Translations under genes and position numbers: made by a program
Assembly (NCBI RefSeq): GCF_022919135.1
Contig: NZ_CP095049.1
Coordinates: 682,001-746,000 of the forward strand
Direction of reading: 5' to 3'
From: Hymenobacter cellulosivorans
GTDB taxonomy: Bacteria; Bacteroidota; Bacteroidia; Cytophagales; Hymenobacteraceae
DNA length: 64,000 bases
In this document: in pieces, positions 1 to 8,771 of the stretch
How the letters are laid out: every line of letters begins with the position of its first letter
Position numbering within the stretch: position 1 is the stretch's first letter
The notes under the pieces: generated by a model
The model's input: the letters and a program-made list of their open reading frames with translations, nothing else
Told to the model about the DNA's origin: nothing
The model's database searches: none

Positions 1-195
1 GAGTTTGACTTTGGCGACTCGGTCCGCGTAACCGGAATTTCCCCTCAACTCGACGGTAACTACATCATCCACGACACGATGAACCGTCGGCACCGCCACT
101 GCATGGATATCCTGGCCGCCAAGTCGGAAAACCTGGACGAAATGTGGAAAAACGTCAAAATCACCAAGGTCGTGCCCCAGTGGCGCGCCAGCTAA
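1..195 (+). CDS. C-terminal fragment of a probable 3D/DPBB-domain secreted protein
   Basis: The frame is open from the first base and ends with TAA at 193-195, so only the last 64 codons are present. The visible pieces GDSVRVTG, LDGNYIIHDTMNRRH and CMDIL resemble the end of a double-psi beta-barrel (3D/RlpA-like) domain, which in LysM or lytic-transglycosylase-related wall proteins sits at the C-terminus and uses conserved Asp residues. The N-terminus, any signal peptide and the operon context lie outside the window, so the family call is tentative. Confidence 0.55.
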   Translation, partial: EFDFGDSVRVTGISPQLDGNYIIHDTMNRRHRHCMDILAAKSENLDEMWKNVKITKVVPQWRAS

Positions 196-278
196 ACGGC
201 TTATTAGCTGTAGCTTTAGTCCCACCTAGGCAACTCAATTGAGTGGTAGTCCCTGGTGGTGTTTGCCCTGTTCCGGGC

Positions 279-1292
279 TTATTTCTCAGTCAGACCTTCC
301 CAGCGTTCCAGCACTAGTGGCTCCCCATCCTGGTCGTACAGGTAACTTAGGGGCTGCCGGGCATCACGCATGATTTCGGTATACGGAATCTGCCACCGTT
401 TCCACATTTCCTGCAGCGAGGTACCGTAAGCCGAGTTTTCCCAGGGGTTGAAAATCTCGCGGGTCACGTCGTCAATCAGCGTATCGAACACCAATTCGGT
501 GTCGCCGGGCTGTACGGGGCGCGGAAAATAATCGGGCACGACGTTCAGCAAATACGCCCCGTAGTAGACCCGAGCCTTAAACTCGGCAATCTGAATGGGG
601 TGCAGGGGCCGCTGGGCATCCCGGTACACCCGGCCCATAGCCTGCCGTAGTAAGCCATTGTCGATCAGGCAGCTGACCAGCACCGTCTCGTCGAGCTTGA
701 TGCTGAAGGTCATCGTGCTCAAGTCGTCGTCGTATTCGAAAGGAATCGTGTCTTCGAGCGGGGCGGTTTCGAGGATAAAAATTGAAGCCGGCGTGAAGTC
801 TTCGTACACAATAGGGACGCGCAAGGCCTGAAACACCTGGAAAAAGCACTGCAGTTTGCGTAGCAGCTGGGTGTTTTCGGCCAACGGATACAACGGCTTC
901 ACCAGTGGGTCCAGCTCATTGAGGATTTCCAGCAGCATCACGCCGTAAAACATCTTGCCCAGCCACAGAAACAGCGTTTTCTCATCGAGGCTGCGCAGGG
1001 CTACCGCGCCGGTCTGCACGGCCTGGGCCACGGTTTGCTCCAGCGGCTCCACGTACTGCTGCCGGCACTCGGCGCAGCAGGGCATACGCAGCTCGGGGTA
1101 AGCCAACACACTCTGGTCGAGCAGCTTGATCTGCAGATCCGTCAGCTGGTAGCGCTCCAGCAACCACCGGTCAAATACCAGCACCGAGTCGGACGGGGCG
1201 GGCGTGGGCGTGCCGCACAGGAAGCAGTGCTGGGCGAAGCGCATGCCCGTAAACGGGTCGTAGAGCGAGAGGTCGGGCGTGGTGGCAGACAT
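279..1292 (-). CDS. hypothetical protein with a double-CxxC zinc-binding-like module
   Basis: 337 aa. The frame is open further upstream, but the ATG at 1292 is preferred because a good TAnnTTTG element lies 24 nt before it and the extra upstream residues are Pro/Lys/Trp-rich, like out-of-frame translation. Near the N-terminus are CFLCG and, about 50 residues later, CCAEC; this spacing resembles a treble-clef or HNH-type zinc site, but no catalytic His-Asn-His pattern is obvious. The rest is a mixed alpha/beta soluble protein with no signal peptide or membrane segment. I do not recognise the family. It is separated by a strong hairpin from the upstream gene at 1441-1842 and is probably transcribed alone. 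Confidence 0.7.
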   Translation of the reverse strand: MSATTPDLSLYDPFTGMRFAQHCFLCGTPTPAPSDSVLVFDRWLLERYQLTDLQIKLLDQSVLAYPELRMPCCAECRQQYVEPLEQTVAQAVQTGAVALRSLDEKTLFLWLGKMFYGVMLLEILNELDPLVKPLYPLAENTQLLRKLQCFFQVFQALRVPIVYEDFTPASIFILETAPLEDTIPFEYDDDLSTMTFSIKLDETVLVSCLIDNGLLRQAMGRVYRDAQRPLHPIQIAEFKARVYYGAYLLNVVPDYFPRPVQPGDTELVFDTLIDDVTREIFNPWENSAYGTSLQEMWKRWQIPYTEIMRDARQPLSYLYDQDGEPLVLERWEGLTEK

Positions 1293-1316
1293 AAGCGGCA
1301 CGAAAGAATGAAGGCG

Positions 1317-1324
1317 CAAAAGTA
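1317..1324 (-). promoter_or_regulatory. Bacteroidota -7 element (TACTTTTG)
   Basis: Minus-strand TACTTTTG matches the Bacteroidota sigma-A -7 consensus TAnnTTTG and ends 24 nt upstream of the ATG at 1292. It supports that start. No clear -33 TTG box was identified. Confidence 0.5.
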
Positions 1325-1383
1325 CGGGGTCCCCGTCTGGTATTGGCCATTGCCGAGCAACTTTGCCGGGGGTGCGCCTAACA

Positions 1384-1422
1384 ACCAAAAGCCTCCGCCA
1401 GTGTTTGGCGGAGGCTTTTGGT
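1384..1422 (-). terminator. perfect 17-bp hairpin, rho-independent terminator
   Basis: Arms 1384-1400 and 1406-1422 are perfect reverse complements around a 5-nt loop, with A/T-rich ends. It lies just past the stop codon of the minus-strand gene at 1441-1842 and upstream of the promoter for 279-1292, so it most likely ends the former transcript. Confidence 0.75.
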
Positions 1423-1440
1423 TGGGGTAGCAATCCGGAA

Positions 1441-1842
1441 CTAGCGGGAAAGTGAAGAACCCATTTTAATGAGGAGCTTGCCCAGCTGGGTGAGCGGGCC
1501 GCTGTAGTCGTCGGAGGTTTCGTCAGCCACCTTAACGGTTTCGGCTCCCAGCGTAGCCAGGGTTTCGGCAATGTCGTGGGCGGCAGTATCGGGGGTGCTA
1601 AGCTGCTCGTTCAACGTAGCCAATTCCTGGATAATTTTGGCCAGCCCCGGCCGCTCGGAAGCGCGCAGTACTTCTTGCCACCGGTCGATTTCGCCTAGTC
1701 CGCGCTGGTCAGCCTTCTCGGGCACGCCGTTGTTGAGCAACGCTAGCGTATCGTCGAGCAGGGCAGAATTTTGCTGGTCGGTCACGTCCAGGGGAACCGT
1801 GGGCGTGGGAGTATTCTGGGGCGTGGGCGCAGTGGAGTCCAT
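1441..1842 (-). CDS. small hypothetical protein, Pro/Thr-rich N-terminus
   Basis: 133 aa starting at ATG 1842. The first 20 residues are Pro/Thr-rich and probably disordered; the remainder is predicted helical, with leucine-rich segments around residues 25-40, 60-80 and 115-130. There is no signal peptide, transmembrane segment or recognisable catalytic motif. It is divergent from the NERD/WG-repeat gene that begins at 1979, and a strong terminator follows it. I do not recognise the family. Confidence 0.6.
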   Translation of the reverse strand: MDSTAPTPQNTPTPTVPLDVTDQQNSALLDDTLALLNNGVPEKADQRGLGEIDRWQEVLRASERPGLAKIIQELATLNEQLSTPDTAAHDIAETLATLGAETVKVADETSDDYSGPLTQLGKLLIKMGSSLSR

Positions 1843-1978
1843 GGGTAAAGCGAATAAAGCGGAAGATATTCCCTGCTATACTGGCTTTTTTCCAGAAAAG
1901 TTAAGTCACCAAGGTCGAGCCGGCTGCGTACAACCCGCCCGGCCCTGTATTTGGCTTGGCCAAGCCGCTTTCCAATTT

Positions 1979-3865
1979 ATGCTGCACGTTTTCCTTCTGG
2001 GTTCTTTTTCCGATTCCGCCCGGCGGGAGCAATTTGAGGCCGTCCGCGCCGCGTTGGCCGCCGAGCCGAATTCGCCCCCCACCCTGTTGCTGGGCAACGT
2101 GCCCGGGGCGGAAGGCGAGGCGCTGGATGCCGTAGTGCTGCGCCCCCACCTGATTACGATTCTGGTGCTTGAGCCCCGGGGCGGCCGGCTTACCATCCGC
2201 GACTTTGCCCACGCCGCCTGGCAGCTCAACGGCGCCCCGCTGACCGGAGCCGCTGCTGCCGACAACCCATTTCAGCAGTTCTTGCAGCAAAAAAATGCGT
2301 TAGACCAACTGTTGAGGCCTCATTTACACGCCGGCCAAGCCAATCTGAACTTTATCAGCGGACTACTGCTGTTCGGGGAGCCGGTGACGTTTGGACCCGA
2401 AGTAGAAGAGCGGATGAGTGCGGTACCCGCCGCCAACAATTTCCAGCTTCTGGCCGACCCCAGCCGCTTCACTCGCCGCCTGGCCCAGCTGGCTACCCCC
2501 GAAATTGACCTGACGGCGGCCGACCTAGAACATCTGGCCGCCGAGCTGGCTCCCAGTGCCGACTCTACTTCGGCTGCCGCTGCGCCCGAGCCGGAAGAGG
2601 AACCTGCCGACGCACTCTCTGACGAACCCATTGCTCCGACGGCGGGCGGCTTTCTGCAGCAGAAAGCCGCGCAGCTGTGGCGGTGGCTGGGCGCCGAAGA
2701 CGTGACTGACCTGGACGAAGCCCCGTACGGCTACACCGAAAAGACCTTAGCCGCCCGCAACCACGAAAAGCAGGAGTTGGAGCGCCTGCAGGCCTCTATG
2801 CAGCAAGAACTGGCCACGCAGCTACGGGCCATGGAAGCGCGGGAGGCAGAACGGGAGAAAAGCATTGCACAGCTACGCCAGCAGCTGGCCACGGCTCCGC
2901 CTGTAGCCTCCGAAGCCGCCCGACTGCAGGAGCGGCTAGCCGTGGAAAATCGGGAGAAAGAGGCCCTGGACGCAGCTATTCTGGCTTCCCGGGCCGAATC
3001 GGAAGCCCGCAACCGGGAGCTAGACGCCAAAATCCAGCAGCTGGAACAGTTGATGCAACGCCTGCAGGCAGCCCCAATTTCCAGTCCGGCAGCCCCGGGC
3101 TACTCGTCAGCTAGCAGCCCCGCCCCTACCCCACTCCACCCAACGATTCGGGCAGGCTTCCGGCAAGTGCGGGCGTGGCGCCGCCGGCTGCCGCGCCTGG
3201 CGGCCCTAGGCACCGGCGTACTGGCCGTAGCCTTAGTAGTAGGCGGTGTGAAGTCACTGATGGCCGGGCCACCCACCCGCTTTACAGAGCATGGTCGGTG
3301 GGGCCTACTGGAGGCCGACGGCGACACGCTGGTTCCCGCCCGCTACAGCAGCATCAGCGACTTTATCGACGGCCAGGCCGTGGTTGAGCAGAGCGGGGCT
3401 TTTGGCTTTATCGGCAAGAACGGTCAGGAAGTATTGCCTCCTACCTACGATGCGCTGAACCCATACCGGGAAGGCTACGCCCGGGTGCGGGTAGGCGACA
3501 CCTATACTTTCCTGGATGAGGATGGGCAAGAGTTTGACCACTACTATTATAATGCCCTGGACTTTGCCGAAGGCTACGCGGCCGTGCTCGACTACCGGGG
3601 CTGGTTTTACATCCAGGGCCCCGACACACCCGCGCAGAACCCCAAACTGTTCCGGGAAGCCTATTCCTTCCACGACGGCCTAGCCCGGGTACGGCTGGCC
3701 GATGGGTACACCTTCATCCGGAAAAGCTACCTGCGCAGCCCCGAGGCCGACACCAAGCCGTTCGGCCGCTACAGCAGCGCCAGCGACTTTGCCGACGGCA
3801 AGGCCCGCGTGACCCAGAAGGGGCGCACATTCTACATCGATGAGGATGGGGACCCGGTAGAATAG
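1979..3865 (+). CDS. NERD-like / coiled-coil / membrane / WG-repeat protein
   Basis: 628 aa from ATG 1979; the frame runs further upstream but those residues overlap the divergent neighbour and look noncoding. Residues about 1-120 resemble a NERD (nuclease-related) domain: a GEALDAVVL strand-turn, a hydrophobic strand with EPRGGRL, and an NPFQQ segment followed by a leucine-rich helix. An acidic Ala/Glu linker follows, then a long coiled coil rich in Glu/Gln/Arg (about 260-370), one transmembrane helix (about 410-430) and four or five WG-type beta repeats (RWGLLEADGDTLVPARY, FGFIGKNGQEVLPPTYD and so on). The layout suggests a cytoplasmic nuclease-like head and a periplasmic repeat domain. The NERD call is by pattern only and its catalytic residues are not verified. 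Confidence 0.7.
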   Translation: MLHVFLLGSFSDSARREQFEAVRAALAAEPNSPPTLLLGNVPGAEGEALDAVVLRPHLITILVLEPRGGRLTIRDFAHAAWQLNGAPLTGAAAADNPFQQFLQQKNALDQLLRPHLHAGQANLNFISGLLLFGEPVTFGPEVEERMSAVPAANNFQLLADPSRFTRRLAQLATPEIDLTAADLEHLAAELAPSADSTSAAAAPEPEEEPADALSDEPIAPTAGGFLQQKAAQLWRWLGAEDVTDLDEAPYGYTEKTLAARNHEKQELERLQASMQQELATQLRAMEAREAEREKSIAQLRQQLATAPPVASEAARLQERLAVENREKEALDAAILASRAESEARNRELDAKIQQLEQLMQRLQAAPISSPAAPGYSSASSPAPTPLHPTIRAGFRQVRAWRRRLPRLAALGTGVLAVALVVGGVKSLMAGPPTRFTEHGRWGLLEADGDTLVPARYSSISDFIDGQAVVEQSGAFGFIGKNGQEVLPPTYDALNPYREGYARVRVGDTYTFLDEDGQEFDHYYYNALDFAEGYAAVLDYRGWFYIQGPDTPAQNPKLFREAYSFHDGLARVRLADGYTFIRKSYLRSPEADTKPFGRYSSASDFADGKARVTQKGRTFYIDEDGDPVE

Positions 3866-3883
3866 AAACCGAGAAGCCCCCTG

Positions 3884-4342
3884 CTAGTGGTCGTGCTTTT
3901 TGTGCTTTCCCTTACCGTGCTTGCCCTTCTTCTGATGGCCCCAGCCCCGCCGCTTGCCGCCGTTGACTAGCTGCCGCAAATAGGCCTCTGCTGATATAGG
4001 CGCCCTCACGGCGGAAGCGGCAGGCCGGGGAACTGCTGCCAGTCGCAGTGGCCCGCCCACCTCGCCCGTCACCTGAACGACATTGCCAGCCAGGTCGCAG
4101 CCTTTGCCTTCCGCCAGCTCGGTGCGGCGGCCGTCGCGGGCTACCACAAAACCGTCCCGGGTGATGACGCGGCCGTTGGGCAGGTGCACGTCGCGGGTCA
4201 TGGGCCGGGGCGCGCCGTTGCGAATAATAAACATGCCGCCGTCCCGTCGCTGAAACCCGTCGTTCCGCCCCCGGCTTTGGGCCAGGCCGGATAAAGAGCT
4301 GGTCAGGCAGCACAGCAGCAGTATACGGGCAAAGGATGGCAC
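3884..4342 (-). CDS. secreted DUF6799-like protein, Lys/His-rich tail
   Basis: About 152 aa if it starts at GTG 4342, which gives a clean signal peptide (MPSFARILLLCC to LSGLAQ); the frame also allows a TTG at 4405. The mature part has the repeated glycine-turn pattern FIIRNGAPRPM, HLPNGRVITRDG, VVARDGRRTELAEG typical of DUF6799-type secreted Bacteroidota proteins. The C-terminus is a strongly basic tail (GKHGKGKHKKHDH) that could bind metal, nucleic acid or polyanions. It is convergent with the upstream WG-repeat gene, 19 bp away. Function unknown. Confidence 0.65.
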   Translation of the reverse strand: MPSFARILLLCCLTSSLSGLAQSRGRNDGFQRRDGGMFIIRNGAPRPMTRDVHLPNGRVITRDGFVVARDGRRTELAEGKGCDLAGNVVQVTGEVGGPLRLAAVPRPAASAVRAPISAEAYLRQLVNGGKRRGWGHQKKGKHGKGKHKKHDH

Positions 4343-4498
4343 GACGGGCAAAATAGTAAGGGTTGAGGCAAAACGTGACCCAACTACGGTTGGGTGTACT
4401 CGCAAGTTTTAGGTCATTTTTCTAAAAACTGTTGGGTTACTTTTAAACTCAACCCGTATCAAGGCACACTTAAACTTTTAATTTAACTCCACTTAGCC

Positions 4499-4768
4499 AT
4501 GAAAATGTCCTTCAAAGCCCTGTTTGTTGCCGCCGCTGCCTGCGCCATGTTTGCCACCACTTCCTGCTCGGAGAAGACCCAGGAAAACGCCGAAGCTACG
4601 GCTGAAAGCGCTGCTTCTGATGCTGCTACCACCACTGAAAATGCTGCTGACGCTACGGCCAACGCTGCTGGCGAAGTAAAAGCTGACATGGCTCCCGAGG
4701 CTGGCGACACGGCTGTTGTAGTAGACAAAGAGGCCGACAAACTGGTAGAAGAAGCTCCCAAGCAGTAG
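4499..4768 (+). CDS. small Ala/Thr-rich lipoprotein
   Basis: 89 aa with a signal peptide ending in a lipobox-like ATTSC, so Cys23 should be lipidated. The mature chain is low-complexity (Ala, Thr, Glu, Asp), acidic and probably disordered or helical, with no domain I recognise. A second ATG two codons in is an equally good start. It stands alone, divergent from the DUF6799-like gene, and is followed by a perfect terminator hairpin at 4791-4825. Confidence 0.7.
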   Translation: MKMSFKALFVAAAACAMFATTSCSEKTQENAEATAESAASDAATTTENAADATANAAGEVKADMAPEAGDTAVVVDKEADKLVEEAPKQ

Positions 4769-4790
4769 TTTCGACTATCTTTTTACATAC

Positions 4791-4825
4791 AAAAAAGCCC
4801 GTGCTACCACAGCACGGGCTTTTTT
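4791..4825 (+). terminator. rho-independent terminator (15-bp stem)
   Basis: Arms 4791-4805 (A-tract plus GCCCGTGCT) and 4811-4825 pair perfectly and end in six T. It ends the lipoprotein transcript and, with its A-tract, can also end the convergent minus-strand gene 4846-6378. Confidence 0.85.
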
Positions 4826-4845
4826 GTCTTTCGAGGGGATGCACC

Positions 4846-6378
4846 TTACTGAGCCGCCGTAGCCGATAGCTCCAGCAGCACGTCATAGTAGGGCCGGCCC
4901 ACGGCGCGGGACTTAAGCCAGGCATAGAAGCTCATAGCGTGCAGATCTTCGCGCTCCAGGGGCAGAAAATCGGGCAGGGCTTCCATCCGGGCCTTGAAGT
5001 CGGGTTTGGTGGGCGCAGTGGGGTCATCAATTATTTCGCGCACCAGCCCCAGGTAGCTGAGCACGTAGTGGTAGTCGCCGCCCTCGTCGCCGAGTCGCTC
5101 GCGCAGCACCCGCTCAATGGCCCGCAGCCGGTTCAGGGCCAGGTCGGGGTTGCCCATTTCCAGCTGCACCAGCATTTCGCCCAGGCTTTTGTTAAACACC
5201 CATTCCAGCCCCATCTGCTGCTCGCACCACCTGTCGGAGCGCCCGATGCCGATGAGCACTTGGTTGGTTTTGCTGAACTTGCCTTCGGCGAAGTAGTGAA
5301 AGCCCAACCCCAACCGGGCCGTGAGCTGGTCGCGCGGATTCAGGACCACGTCACGGCCTTTGAGTACTTCTTCCAGCAACTGAATACTCTCAGTGTTGCG
5401 GCGCAGAAAAGCGTAGTTGGCGGCCAGCAAAAACGTGTGCTTGGGCACAAAATCGGCGTAATGCCCGCGCGGACCGGCGTAGAGCGCTGTCCGCAGCTGC
5501 TCCAGATACTCAATGGACTCGGTGAAGCGGCGCGTGCGGTACAGCCCATGCGCAATCATGTAGAGCAGGCTGAGCTGGTAGTAGCGGTGGGCCGAGGCAA
5601 AGCCGTGGCGCTTTTCCATGAGCTTGTAGCACCGAATCACGAAGGGTGTGAAGGAGGCAAAGTCGCGGCGGGCCAGCATGGCGCTGCGGGCAATGGCCAT
5701 GAGCCGGTAGAGCAACGACGGACGGCGGGCAAAGGCTTCCTGCAGGTCGTACTCGCGCAGCACTTCCTGCATGATACCGTCGAAGGACTCGCCGGCGCGG
5801 CCCCGCACCCGGGCTTCGCGCAGGCGCTGCCGGATGAGGCTGTGCGCAATACCGGCCCGCTCCTCTTCGTCGGCGGCCTTTTTGTTGAGGTTGCGCCGCT
5901 TGATGATGTCATTCAGATCCTCGGCGTATTCGCTGTCGGCCTGAGCTATCTGCAAGTTATAAATCGTGTTGAGCAGCTCATACTGCTCATTGGTCTGGGC
6001 CTGCTTCTCGGCTTTGCGCAGCGTAAGCCAGGCTAAACGCGGAATGCCAGCCTCAAACAGGTACTGGGCCAGGGTAAGCTGCCCCCGCACCGAGGAAGCC
6101 GCCGTAGGATCTTGCTGGCGCTGGCGCAGCAGCAAAAAGTCGGTGACGTGGCGCATAAGGCGCTTGCGCAAGGCGTAGTACGCCACCGTGTTGGGCTCTT
6201 CCGGGTAGAGGCGGGCTACCAGCTCGTCGGTGTCATATTCTTTTTGATGCAACAGCAGCTCATACAGGCGCGAGTCCATACGGCCCTTCTGTTTTTTGCG
6301 CTGGCGCTGAATAAACCGGCCGAAATCCTTCCGGTCTTCCGCCGAAAAGGTAGCCAGGGTAGTACGTAGGTCATCCAT
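4846..6378 (-). CDS. helical-repeat (TPR-like) protein
   Basis: 510 aa, no signal peptide or transmembrane helix, dominated by Leu/Ala/Arg-rich helices. The first 80 residues are basic (RQRKKQKGR) and are followed by repeated helix pairs with TPR-like spacing (ANYAFLRRNTESIQLLEEVL; LGFHYFAEGKFSKTNQVL; MLVQLEMGNPDLALNRL). It is probably a cytoplasmic scaffold or adaptor. It shares its general plan, though little sequence, with the helical protein at 33930-34856. It is a single gene between a bidirectional terminator and a 186-bp AT-rich divergent promoter region. Confidence 0.7.
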   Translation of the reverse strand: MDDLRTTLATFSAEDRKDFGRFIQRQRKKQKGRMDSRLYELLLHQKEYDTDELVARLYPEEPNTVAYYALRKRLMRHVTDFLLLRQRQQDPTAASSVRGQLTLAQYLFEAGIPRLAWLTLRKAEKQAQTNEQYELLNTIYNLQIAQADSEYAEDLNDIIKRRNLNKKAADEEERAGIAHSLIRQRLREARVRGRAGESFDGIMQEVLREYDLQEAFARRPSLLYRLMAIARSAMLARRDFASFTPFVIRCYKLMEKRHGFASAHRYYQLSLLYMIAHGLYRTRRFTESIEYLEQLRTALYAGPRGHYADFVPKHTFLLAANYAFLRRNTESIQLLEEVLKGRDVVLNPRDQLTARLGLGFHYFAEGKFSKTNQVLIGIGRSDRWCEQQMGLEWVFNKSLGEMLVQLEMGNPDLALNRLRAIERVLRERLGDEGGDYHYVLSYLGLVREIIDDPTAPTKPDFKARMEALPDFLPLEREDLHAMSFYAWLKSRAVGRPYYDVLLELSATAAQ

Positions 6379-6564
6379 GAGGTACAGCGAAGATTACGAT
6401 AAATCTACAAAGTCAAATTATCAATGCAAAACATTCTCACAATCAGTATTATACACACAAACTAACTTAAATTTAAAAATCTACCAACGGAAAAAGGTGG
6501 CTGACAACCGTCCAGATTATTCCTGCATCTTTCCAGTACACACACCCCTCCTTTTCGCCACGCT

Positions 6565-7308
6565 ATGCAACGTATTCTACTCACGCTCTTTTTCGGGCTG
6601 TTGGCTCTGGCTGCCCAGGCCCAGGACGTACTCACCAAACAGAATGGGGAGGAGGTTCAGGTGAAGGTGCTGGAAATCACCCCCACTGAGGTACATTACA
6701 AGCGCTTCGATTATCTGGATGGGCCTCTGATTATCGTGCGTAAAGCCGATGTGTTCATGATTCGCTACGCCAACGGTACCAAGGAATTGTTTGGTGCCAC
6801 AACGGTGCCCACGGGCCCTACTCCGGGCAAAACTGCCCCGCCTTCGGGAGCCACAGTACCTGGCGACGAGGAATCGGCTTACGAGGAAGTGCACCTGGGC
6901 GGACCGCGAATCGGGGTGACGGTGCTGGCCGGCGGCGTAGCCGACCGGGCCCGGTCGGAGTACAGCGTTAAGCCTTTTCTGACCCAGTTTGGCTGGCAGT
7001 TTGAAACCCGTATTTTCCGCTTGCCCAACGGGACCTCGGGCCTGGTGGAGCTGGTACCTTTGATTGGGGGCCTGGAACAAAACAAGTTTGTGCCAAGCCT
7101 GAACGCCCTGGTGGGCATCCGGGGTCCGAAAGGGCTGGAGTTTGGCCTGGGCCCCAACGTGTCGCCGCTCAGTGCCAGCATCGTGCTGGCCGTGGGCACC
7201 AGCTTCCGCTCCCACGGGGTCAATTTCCCGGTGAATTTTGCGGTGGTACCCGGCAACGGCGGGGCCCGCTTCAGCTTGTTATTCGGCTTTAACTCTCGTC
7301 GTAACTAA
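6565..7308 (+). CDS. secreted hypothetical protein, first of a tandem paralogous pair
   Basis: 247 aa with a signal peptide (LTLFFGLLALAAQAQ). The first mature domain contains NGEEVQVKVLEITPTEVHYKR and KADVFMIRYANGTKELF, a beta-rich pattern common in secreted Bacteroidota proteins and repeated in the next gene. A Pro/Thr linker leads to a glycine-rich beta domain ending LLFGFNSRRN, which could be a small outer-membrane barrel or lipocalin-like fold. Eleven bases separate it from the paralogue at 7320, so the two are almost certainly cotranscribed. Function unknown. Confidence 0.7.
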   Translation: MQRILLTLFFGLLALAAQAQDVLTKQNGEEVQVKVLEITPTEVHYKRFDYLDGPLIIVRKADVFMIRYANGTKELFGATTVPTGPTPGKTAPPSGATVPGDEESAYEEVHLGGPRIGVTVLAGGVADRARSEYSVKPFLTQFGWQFETRIFRLPNGTSGLVELVPLIGGLEQNKFVPSLNALVGIRGPKGLEFGLGPNVSPLSASIVLAVGTSFRSHGVNFPVNFAVVPGNGGARFSLLFGFNSRRN

Positions 7309-7319
7309 CTGCTTATCTA

Positions 7320-7940
7320 ATGTTCACTTATTCACTGCACCCGGTCGTCAGGCGCTTCATGCTCATCCTTCTGGGCTGGATGCTCAGCCCGGCGGCCTTT
7401 GCCCAGCACGACGCCATCCTACGCACCAACGGCGAAGAAATCAAAGCCAAAATCCTGACGGTGAGTCCCGATACCATCCACTACGTCCACCTCGACCCAC
7501 CCAGTACCGACACGCTGCGCATAGCTTCCGCCGACGTTTTTATGCTACGCTATGCCAATGGTACCCGGGAAGTGATTCAGCACCCGGTGGCTACTAGCAG
7601 CGCCATGCAGCTCTCCCGGCAGGAAGCCATGCAGCGCGGCGCGGCCGATGCCCGGAAATATTTTCGGGCGCCCGGGGCTTTCTGGGGTACGTATGGTGCT
7701 ACGCTGCTCAACCCCATGGCCGGGCTCGTGACGGGAGTAGTGGTAGGCAACGTTCGTCCGCTGGAGTATAACCTGACTGCACCCGACCCGAATCTGCTGA
7801 AAAACCCCGACTACGTACGCGGCTACCAGCGGCAGGCCAAAAATAAGAAGCTCGGTAAAGCTGTTGCTGGGTTCGGGGCCGGGGTAGGCACTTTGGTGGT
7901 AGCCCTAGCCGTGCTGCTGACCAACAGCAGGCACTGGTAA
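7320..7940 (+). CDS. secreted/membrane hypothetical protein, second of a tandem pair
   Basis: 206 aa with a signal peptide ending AFAQ. The N-terminal domain repeats the pattern of its upstream neighbour (NGEEIKAKILTVSPDTIHY; SADVFMLRYANGTREVI), showing a tandem duplication. The C-terminal half differs: a glycine-rich hydrophobic stretch (LLNPMAGLVTGVVVG), a basic segment (GYQRQAKNKKLGK) and a final hydrophobic helix (VGTLVVALAVLL) suggest membrane association. A terminator hairpin follows at 7999-8037. Confidence 0.7.
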   Translation: MFTYSLHPVVRRFMLILLGWMLSPAAFAQHDAILRTNGEEIKAKILTVSPDTIHYVHLDPPSTDTLRIASADVFMLRYANGTREVIQHPVATSSAMQLSRQEAMQRGAADARKYFRAPGAFWGTYGATLLNPMAGLVTGVVVGNVRPLEYNLTAPDPNLLKNPDYVRGYQRQAKNKKLGKAVAGFGAGVGTLVVALAVLLTNSRHW

Positions 7941-7998
7941 TAGGGTTATCGAAGAGAGCTAGGCATCTTTAAGAATAACTGAGCTCGTTCGTATAAGT

Positions 7999-8037
7999 CC
8001 TCTGTCTGCCAGATACTGGGAGACAGAGGCTTTTTTT
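7999..8037 (+). terminator. rho-independent terminator
   Basis: Stem CCTCTGTCT (7999-8007) pairs with AGACAGAGG (8021-8029), followed by seven T at 8031-8037. It ends the 6565-7940 pair. Confidence 0.8.
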
Positions 8038-8120
8038 GTGACAAGACCAATAATATATAGTACTTTAACAATCATAAGCAGTATAAAACCCATACTCCGT
8101 GGACTTCACTGCTGAATCCT

Positions 8121-8693
8121 ATGCCTATTGCTCCTGAAGAACTGCGCACGCTGGGCAATCTGGCGCTGCTTGATTTGCTCAAAACCGCCTTTTTTTGTTC
8201 GCGCCAGTATCCGGCCGCCGTCGAACAGCCTACATACCGGTGGGCCCTCGAGCAGCGGACTCAGGGCCATTGTATCGTGTCGGGCTTTCACTCGATGCTG
8301 GAGCAAACGGTTTTTCGCTATCTGCTGCAGGGCCCCGAGCAGCCTATAGTCTATGCCCTGGGGCGAGGCATTCAGCCCAATTTGCACCTAGAATACGGGC
8401 TCGAAATCGAGGCCGGCCATTTGCTGTTCGTCACGCCTTTCGAACCCGAAATTCAGACCGTAACCCAGGAAACGGCTGATATTCGCAACCTGCTCATTGC
8501 GGATATGGCGGATCAGTTCTTTGTTCCGTATGCCGCCCCAGACGGCAATCTGGACCGCCTCCTGCGCCATGCAACGGCTCAGGGCAAGACTATCCTGACG
8601 CTCGATATTGCGGAGAATCAGGCCTTACTGGCGCGGGGTGCCCAGCCGTTTCAGCCCACTGGTATTATGGGCCTGCACAAGCAGCAGCTATAG
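8121..8693 (+). CDS. DprA/SLOG-like putative nucleotide-binding protein
   Basis: 190 aa, soluble, no signal. The order of motifs resembles a reduced DprA-type Rossmann (SLOG) domain: CIVSGFHSMLEQTVFRYLL (Ser-Gly-Phe-His nucleotide-binding turn), IVYALGRGI, a strand with LLFVTPF, then ETADIRNLLIADMADQFFVPYAAPDGN. In DprA relatives the same order binds ssDNA or a nucleotide. The protein is shorter than DprA (about 280-360 aa) and lacks its extra domains, so a role in recombination is not assured; it could instead bind a signalling nucleotide. Confidence 0.55.
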   Translation: MPIAPEELRTLGNLALLDLLKTAFFCSRQYPAAVEQPTYRWALEQRTQGHCIVSGFHSMLEQTVFRYLLQGPEQPIVYALGRGIQPNLHLEYGLEIEAGHLLFVTPFEPEIQTVTQETADIRNLLIADMADQFFVPYAAPDGNLDRLLRHATAQGKTILTLDIAENQALLARGAQPFQPTGIMGLHKQQL

Positions 8694-8771
8694 AGAGGTA
8701 AAGGGACTAGTGTACCCAAACAGCAACTGATGCGTAAGCACTAGCCTCATCCGCACCTAAACTCGACTGCT

